DNA of 64,000 nucleotides, taken from Clostridia bacterium (GTDB taxonomy: Bacteria > Bacillota > Clostridia > Lachnospirales > Anaerotignaceae). Below are positions 58,730 to 64,000 of this stretch, piece by piece (within the stretch, counting starts at the first letter, position 1; each line of letters opens with the position of its first letter). The DNA lies in NCBI GenBank assembly GCA_009929735.1, contig RZZU01000002.1, forward strand, positions 62,001 to 126,000. Reading direction: 5' to 3'. The notes below the pieces were generated by a model that saw only the letters and a list, made by a program, of their open reading frames with translations, searched no databases and was not told where the DNA came from. The position numbers and the translations under genes were made by a program.

Positions 58730-59096
58730 TATTTTCGCTGTTGCTGAAGAAGGACACTTTTGCAATGTTGCCCATTGGTTTTCGGGGTCTGCACCACGTG
58801 CGGCATCTACGCGGTTTCACACAAGCCGTCAATACGAGTTGCATTGCCAGGAATTTAGGGGGATTCATGGAGCAATGCCGCTTCATTTCTGTATTTTTTT
58901 TGGTGATAATCACCAAGCAAGAATAATTCTTATATCCTTCATTCCTCGAATATGGTAAAATAGTGTCAGATCATAATGTAATTTTTGCTTCATTTTTTAA
59001 GTAAACTTTTTGCGCAAAATTGCAGTATGTATTATTGTTTTATCCACTTGGGGCAGCGTACTTCTTTATATGATTAAGCGAAAGGTAGTGTCCAAA

Positions 59097-61793
59097 ATGA
59101 GAAAAAAATATATTTCCATGCGCAAAATTATAATGATTACCTTTATTTTCTTAACGCTTGTTGCTGTAGTATTTATTGGATATATGATGTTTTCTAATTG
59201 GATTTCTTCAACAAATATAATTACAGAAAAAATGGCAGAGGACGTAAATTTGGAGATTACAAACCAAATTAATCGTTTTATAAATGAACCACAGCATATC
59301 AATGAAGTGAATGAAAAATTAATTCAAAGAGGAATCGTTGATTTATCCTCTGAAGAAGAACGGGATAAATATTTTGTTGGGGTTCTTCAAACGCATCAAA
59401 ATGAAATATATAGTTTTACCTATGGAACGGAAGATGGAGAATATTGTGGTGCAAGAAAAAGTGAGGAAGGCGAAATTCAAATCGTAGATAATAATTCCTC
59501 CACAGGAGGAAGCTCATGGTATTACGCTGTGAATGAGGATTTAACCCGTGGGGAACTTGTTTTAAAGACAGGTAAGTTTGATCCTAGAATCAGAAATTGG
59601 TATATTGCAGCAAAGACTTCTGGGGTTCCAACGTTTTCGCCTATTTACCAACATTTTGTAATGAATGATTTAACCATATCAGCCGCAACGCCAATTTATG
59701 ATGCAGATGGGAAGCTGCTTGGTGTATTGGGCACACATATGATTTTATCTAGTATTAATCAGCATATGCAAGAAATCATGAAAGATTATGATGGTTATGC
59801 TTTGGTTTTAGAAAAAGATAGCAATGCTTTCATTGCAAATTCTTTTGGAAGTGAAAATTTTACAATCTTAGAAAATGGCAGTTTCAGAAGGAATGGGCTA
59901 AGCGATTTAAACAATGAATTGATGTCTGGAATTATACAAAAATATAATCATGAGCAAGAAAATAGGTTTCAATTTTCCTATCAAAAAAGAGGCTATTACG
60001 TTAATGTGGTGAATTATCAAAATGAAGGTTTAGACTGGGTTATCATATCTGCAATTCCAAACAATCTTTTTACCCAGGAAATATATGATAGTATGCGGTT
60101 AACTGCAATTATGATTATGTTAACAATTTTGTTGATCGTTTTGATTTATCTTGGTTTTATTAAGTGGATATTTAAACCAATAGATGAATTGATTTTGGTT
60201 TCAAATCAGATTGCAATAGGCAACTTTTCTAAAAGGATCACAAAGATTAGAAATGATGAAATAGGAAACTTGTCCGTTGCATTCAATTTTATGGCGGATA
60301 AAATGTTTCAGCTTGTAAATAATTTGGAGGAAAAGGTTCAGGAGCGTACACATGAACTTAAATTTACAAATGAGGAGCTAAATAGAACAAAAGAAAATCT
60401 ATCCTTGATTTTGGATAGCACCGCTGAGGGGATTTTTGGACTTGATATGACAGGAAAATGTATTTTTTGCAATGATAGTTGTATAAAGCTGCTAGGCTAT
60501 CATTCTCAGGAAGATATTCTTGGGAAAAATATTTATAGTATCATTCAATACGAAAAAAATGATGGAACTACCTTTCCACAAGAGGATTGCAAGATTTTAA
60601 GGTCTATTCAGTCAAATGAAAAAGTTTATGCGGAGGATGAGGCATTTTGGAAAGCGGATGGAACAAAAATAAACGTAGCTTATCATTCTCGCCCAAAGCT
60701 GAAGGATGGCAGAATCATTGGAGCGGTTCTAACTTTTATTGATATAACAGAAAAGAAAAAAGGTGAAGAGCAAATTAAATATTTAAGCTGTCATGATTCT
60801 TTAACTGGACTATTAAACAGAAGATGTTTAGAGGACAAACTTAAAAAAAATGACAAGCCATCTTTTTTACCGATTTCAATTATATTTGGTGACTTAAATG
60901 GACTAAAGCTTATGAATGACGTATTTGGCCATGCAGCTGGGGATATGCTGATTCAAAAAACAGGAGAAGTATTGAAAAAAGTTAGCAGAGATATGGATAT
61001 TTCAGCTAGGGTTGGAGGGGATGAATTTATTATTGTATTACCAAAAACAGGTGCTGAGGAAACCATGCTCATTATGGAACAAATAAAATCAGAAATGTCG
61101 AAGGAAAGGGTTTTTGGAATAAAGTCCAGCATTGCAATTGGTTTTGACACAAAGGATAATATCTCTCAAAATATTGAAGAAGTAATGGGTAATGCTGAAA
61201 GGGAAATGTACAAAGAAAAAATGTTGTCAAAGAAAAACTATAGTATTGATACAATACAGTCAATATTGAAAATCCTTTACGAAAGAGATCCAAGAGAAAA
61301 GGTATATTCTGAAAGCGTTGTATCCTTATGTCATAAAATCGGCAAGGCAATGGGGCTTACAGAACATGAACAAAAACGCTTAAACGATGTGGGGTATATT
61401 CATGGTATAGGGAAAATTGTTTTGGATGAAGAGATTCTCAAAAAAGAGGAATTGAACGAAAAAGAAAAGTATCAGCTTCAGCATCATCCGGTTGCAGGAT
61501 TTAGAATTTTAAATTTATTTGATCATACGCTGGATTTAGCAGATTGTGTTTATGCGCAGCATGAAAAATGGGATGGTACAGGCATACCAAAGGGATTAAA
61601 AGGTGAAGAAATCCCATTCATATCAAGAGTCATAGCCATTATAGCAAGCTATGAAGAAAAGCTATTGAAACAGGAGAATCACTTTGTCGAGAACAATGCT
61701 GAGGTGTTAAAAAAAATTCAAGAGCTTTCAGGCAAGGACTTTGATCCCAAATTAACGGAATTATTTATTAAAGTCATGGAAGAGAGCGTTTAA
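59097..61793 (+). CDS. Membrane sensor: dCache-HAMP-PAS-GGDEF with degenerate HD-GYP
   Basis: 898 residues from ATG 59097 (MRKKYISMRKI) with AAAGG upstream. A membrane helix (about 10-30), an extracellular Cache-type domain (35-330), a second helix (333-357), HAMP (357-410), PAS (433-540) and GGDEF (540-720, motif GGDEF at 640-644, so active diguanylate cyclase likely). RDMD at 631-634 is the inhibitory RxxD site. The C-terminal domain resembles HD-GYP, but the HD pair is His769-Gly770 (IHGIGK) and GYP reads GIP, so c-di-GMP hydrolysis is doubtful. Confidence 0.92.
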   Translation: MRKKYISMRKIIMITFIFLTLVAVVFIGYMMFSNWISSTNIITEKMAEDVNLEITNQINRFINEPQHINEVNEKLIQRGIVDLSSEEERDKYFVGVLQTHQNEIYSFTYGTEDGEYCGARKSEEGEIQIVDNNSSTGGSSWYYAVNEDLTRGELVLKTGKFDPRIRNWYIAAKTSGVPTFSPIYQHFVMNDLTISAATPIYDADGKLLGVLGTHMILSSINQHMQEIMKDYDGYALVLEKDSNAFIANSFGSENFTILENGSFRRNGLSDLNNELMSGIIQKYNHEQENRFQFSYQKRGYYVNVVNYQNEGLDWVIISAIPNNLFTQEIYDSMRLTAIMIMLTILLIVLIYLGFIKWIFKPIDELILVSNQIAIGNFSKRITKIRNDEIGNLSVAFNFMADKMFQLVNNLEEKVQERTHELKFTNEELNRTKENLSLILDSTAEGIFGLDMTGKCIFCNDSCIKLLGYHSQEDILGKNIYSIIQYEKNDGTTFPQEDCKILRSIQSNEKVYAEDEAFWKADGTKINVAYHSRPKLKDGRIIGAVLTFIDITEKKKGEEQIKYLSCHDSLTGLLNRRCLEDKLKKNDKPSFLPISIIFGDLNGLKLMNDVFGHAAGDMLIQKTGEVLKKVSRDMDISARVGGDEFIIVLPKTGAEETMLIMEQIKSEMSKERVFGIKSSIAIGFDTKDNISQNIEEVMGNAEREMYKEKMLSKKNYSIDTIQSILKILYERDPREKVYSESVVSLCHKIGKAMGLTEHEQKRLNDVGYIHGIGKIVLDEEILKKEELNEKEKYQLQHHPVAGFRILNLFDHTLDLADCVYAQHEKWDGTGIPKGLKGEEIPFISRVIAIIASYEEKLLKQENHFVENNAEVLKKIQELSGKDFDPKLTELFIKVMEESV

Positions 61794-61919
61794 CTTGGTT
61801 TTCAAATTATCTTTTTAGAATTCTAAAGAAACCTTTAATATTTTCTTTGGATTAGCGAAAGTCCTTTTTTAGGAAGAAAAAATATAGTATACTTTGTGTA
61901 TACATAGGAATTGGAGTGG

Positions 61920-62720
61920 ATGATTTTGAGGGAATTATTGAAGGATTGCAAACGTGTTGTCGTGAAGGTTGGTACATCAACCATTACATACCCAAATGGA
62001 CTTTTAAATCTTAAGAGAATGGAAGAATTGGCTTGGGTTTTAACTGACCTCAGAAACAGCGGAAAAGATGTTGTTTTGGTTACAAGCGGTGCCATAGGTG
62101 TCGGGGCAGTACGCATGGGCATGAAGGAAAGACCGACGGTCATTCGTCAAAAACAGGCGGCAGCGGCAGTTGGACAGGCTATGATTATGCAGATTTATCA
62201 TAATTTCTTTGACCGATACAACCAGACGGTTGCACAGGTTTTGCTGACAAAAGAAGAGGTCAGCAGTGAGGAACGTTATCAGAATACGAAGAATACTATG
62301 GAAACATTGATGGAACTTGGTGTAATCCCGATTGTCAATGCCAACGACAGTATTTCTACCTATGAAATTGAAATTTCCGATAATGATAGACTTTCTGCCA
62401 TTGTGGCGGAAATTATTGGTGCCGATCTTTTGATTTTAATGACAGATATTGACGCATTGTATGACCAAGACCCAAAATCCAATCCAAACGCAAAGCGTAT
62501 TTCCTGTGTTGACTGGGTTACGGAGGAGATCAGAAAAATGGCTGGGGATAAAGGCTCTGCCTTTAGTGTAGGCGGAATGCTTACCAAATTGCAGGCAGCT
62601 GAAATTTGCCAGAATGCAGGGGTAAAAATGTCAATCGTTTTAGGCGAGAAGCCGACCATTATCCATCAGGTCATTTCTGGTGAGGATGTCGGTACATTTT
62701 TTAACAGTAAGAAAGCGTAA
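61920..62720 (+). CDS. proB: Glutamate 5-kinase
   Basis: First step of proline synthesis, phosphorylating glutamate. Start ATG 61920 or, with better spacing from GGAGTGG, TTG 61926; 264-266 residues. Amino-acid kinase fold: RVVVKVGTSTITYPNG, VLVTSGAIGVGAVRMG, NANDSISTYEIEISDNDRLSA and GGMLTKLQAAEI. The C-terminal PUA domain of the enterobacterial enzyme is absent, as in some Firmicutes. proA does not follow. Confidence 0.93.
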   Translation: MILRELLKDCKRVVVKVGTSTITYPNGLLNLKRMEELAWVLTDLRNSGKDVVLVTSGAIGVGAVRMGMKERPTVIRQKQAAAAVGQAMIMQIYHNFFDRYNQTVAQVLLTKEEVSSEERYQNTKNTMETLMELGVIPIVNANDSISTYEIEISDNDRLSAIVAEIIGADLLILMTDIDALYDQDPKSNPNAKRISCVDWVTEEIRKMAGDKGSAFSVGGMLTKLQAAEICQNAGVKMSIVLGEKPTIIHQVISGEDVGTFFNSKKA

Positions 62721-62742
62721 ATGAATATAAGGAGCGATGAAT

Positions 62743-63225
62743 ATGAGTTATTGTCCAAAGTGCGGAAGACAAATTTTAGATGAAAGCTTGGGCTGCCCAA
62801 TTTGTAATGTGAAAGAAAACACTTCAACGCCCAAAGCGGATGCCGCAAAGGAAGCGGAAGTAATCAAAGAATTTACCGTGGAAGACCAAAACGGCACTTC
62901 TCAGAGATTTCAAGCCGAAAGTGAGGCAACAAGCAGGGACGATTATCAAGCTTCTGCGCCAAAGCCGGTTCCCGAACAGACTGTACCTACCATATTAAAA
63001 GTCATTATTATTATTGCAATTGTTGTTGCAGGCGGTGTTGGTCAGGTTGCAGGCATTATCGCAGGTGTTGTTTTACTGAAAAGCCCAATTGAGGATTACC
63101 GCAGGTTTGGTAAAACCTTGCTTACCATTAGCTGTATTATGCTGGGTGTATGGTTTTTGTGCTGTGTGATCGGCAGTGTATTTGGCATTGTTGGCAATGC
63201 GATGTATTATTATACCCCATTTTAA
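62743..63225 (+). CDS. Zinc-ribbon membrane protein, function unknown
   Basis: 160 residues from ATG 62743, 8 bases after AAGGAG; ATG 62737 is too close to that site. Four-cysteine zinc ribbon CPKCGRQILDESLGCPIC at residues 3-21, a low-complexity acidic linker (25-85), then two membrane helices (about 87-110 and 125-150). The end YYYTPF is short. Function unknown. Confidence 0.78.
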   Translation: MSYCPKCGRQILDESLGCPICNVKENTSTPKADAAKEAEVIKEFTVEDQNGTSQRFQAESEATSRDDYQASAPKPVPEQTVPTILKVIIIIAIVVAGGVGQVAGIIAGVVLLKSPIEDYRRFGKTLLTISCIMLGVWFLCCVIGSVFGIVGNAMYYYTPF

Positions 63226-63230
63226 AAACG

Positions 63231-63851
63231 ATGGAGATATTTGATTTTATTGGCTCTGCTGTCTGTCACCAGATGGCAGAGCGTAGTTTTATCCTTGATG
63301 GAAAACAATTGCCTGTTTGTGCTCGTTGCACGGGAATATATTCCGGAATATTCTTTTCTATGATATTTTTCTTGATTTTTGGAAGGCTGAAAGGGAATAA
63401 ACCCTATTCCAAATGGGGGATGCTACTTGGTGCCCTTTCCTTCATTCCCATTTCCGTTGATGGATTTTTCAGCTATTTGGGTTTTTGGGAAAGCACGCAA
63501 TTGCTGCGTGTGGTTACAGGTGCTTTGGCAGGTGCATCCTTGACAGGATTTTTGCTTTTGAGCGCAAATTTTGATGTGCTTGGAGAGAATACCAGACCCA
63601 TTTTTCAATCCATAAAAGAACAGGCTTGCATCATAGGCATAACACTTTTTTTGGGAATTTTGCTCTGGATGAATATTGGGATTTATTTGCTTGCTTCAAG
63701 TGTGATTATATTGGGCATTGTTTGCTTTTGGGCTGATTTTATATACTTAATGTTAAAGAATTTGGCGGGGAGCAGAAAGCTTCCCTTTTGGTTGTTGTCA
63801 TTTTGCGGAAGTTTTATTATTATCATTACAATAGGGGTGCTGCGGCAATGA
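63231..63851 (+). CDS. DUF2085-like membrane protein
   Basis: 206 residues from ATG 63231, 5 bases after the zinc-ribbon gene stop; no own ribosome site, so translation is probably coupled. Signature cysteines and histidine CHQMAERSF and VCARCTGIYSGIF (residues about 11-48) match the DUF2085 pattern. Five or so membrane helices follow. Overlaps the next gene by 4 bases. Function of the family unknown. Confidence 0.82.
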   Translation: MEIFDFIGSAVCHQMAERSFILDGKQLPVCARCTGIYSGIFFSMIFFLIFGRLKGNKPYSKWGMLLGALSFIPISVDGFFSYLGFWESTQLLRVVTGALAGASLTGFLLLSANFDVLGENTRPIFQSIKEQACIIGITLFLGILLWMNIGIYLLASSVIILGIVCFWADFIYLMLKNLAGSRKLPFWLLSFCGSFIIIITIGVLRQ

Positions 63852-64000
63852 AAAATACATTACGGCAAGAAATACTGCAAAAAAGAAAAGCAATGTCTGA
63901 AGGTGACCGCCAAAGGGAAAGCCAAAAAATCATTACCATCCTTTGCGGCAGTAAAAGGTACCAAAAAGCCGATACGATTTTTACCTTTGTCAGCATGAAC
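63848..64000 (+). CDS. 5-formyltetrahydrofolate cyclo-ligase (3'-truncated by window edge)
   Basis: The first 51 codons only. The opening MKNTLRQEILQKRKAMSEGD with ADTIFTFVSMN matches the N-terminus of 5-FCL (YgfA/YqgN), which converts 5-formyl-THF to methenyl-THF using ATP. Overlaps the DUF2085-like gene by ATGA. Identification rests on this fragment. Confidence 0.8.
   Translation, partial: MKNTLRQEILQKRKAMSEGDRQRESQKIITILCGSKRYQKADTIFTFVSMN

Noticed and set aside
58707..58958. 83-codon frame beside the poly-G tract and overlapping minus-strand frames
   Set aside because: No ribosome site or known motif; could be a repeat fragment but only one copy is in the window.

Overview
The window reads as a chromosomal segment of an anaerobic, low-to-moderate GC Bacillota, most likely class Clostridia (Lachnospirales-like). 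The evidence is the Gram-positive form of S12, the lonB-lon-engB and hemW-hrcA-grpE-dnaK-dnaJ gene orders, CIRCE operators, a tryptophan T-box leader, strong AGGAGG ribosome sites with frequent TTG/GTG starts, and an encoded GlnRS. Genus is not resolved. No rRNA, tRNA, CRISPR array, phage or intact transposase gene was seen.

Layout. 1-12.6 kb: rpoB (5'-truncated by the window edge), rpoC, a poorly coding gap, then the str cluster rpsL-rpsG-fusA-tuf, with a strong promoter before rpsL and a separate one before tuf. 13.0-18.3 kb: the ATP-dependent proteases lonB and lon and the ribosome-assembly GTPase engB, flanked by two diverged copies of a MITE-like repeat (family A). 18.5-28.7 kb: mixed housekeeping and accessory genes (membrane protein, DegV lipid-binding protein, AlaX-type editing protein, aminopeptidase P, DUF2161, YccF, YbjQ, an XRE regulator with a membrane partner, a ceramidase-like protein, diaminopropionate ammonia-lyase). 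29.1-37.2 kb: an LTA-synthase-like membrane sulfatase, divergent hemW, then the CIRCE-controlled heat-shock operon. 37.2-40.7 kb: a cation-diffusion-facilitator gene behind an attenuator-like leader, and a divergent MocR regulator/PhzF-isomerase pair. 41.0-47.8 kb: a complete trpEGDCFBA operon under a Trp T-box. 48.3-49.9 kb: a leftward three-gene set (thioredoxin-fold ArsC/Spx-like protein, nitrilase-family hydrolase, LMW tyrosine phosphatase). 50.2-56.3 kb: exoA/xth, cstA with an uncharacterised partner, CIRCE-associated htpG, and a DUF5721-like gene. 56.9-64 kb: glnS behind a long leader, a large GGDEF plus degenerate HD-GYP sensor, proB without an adjacent proA, a zinc-ribbon membrane protein, a DUF2085-like protein and the 5' end of a 5-formyltetrahydrofolate cyclo-ligase gene.

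How it fits together. Transcription and translation genes at the left feed into protein quality control (LonB, Lon, HrcA/GrpE/DnaK/DnaJ, HtpG). Two CIRCE operators suggest that HrcA controls both the dnaK operon and htpG. Tryptophan synthesis is governed by tRNA-Trp charging. The least expected content is non-coding: two families of inverted-repeat intergenic elements (A: 2 copies, B: 3 mosaic copies), a metal-transporter leader with mutually exclusive hairpins that I cannot assign to a known riboswitch class, and long leaders before lon and glnS. No wholly new multi-gene system is evident; these RNA/repeat features and the MocR-PhzF pair are the best leads.
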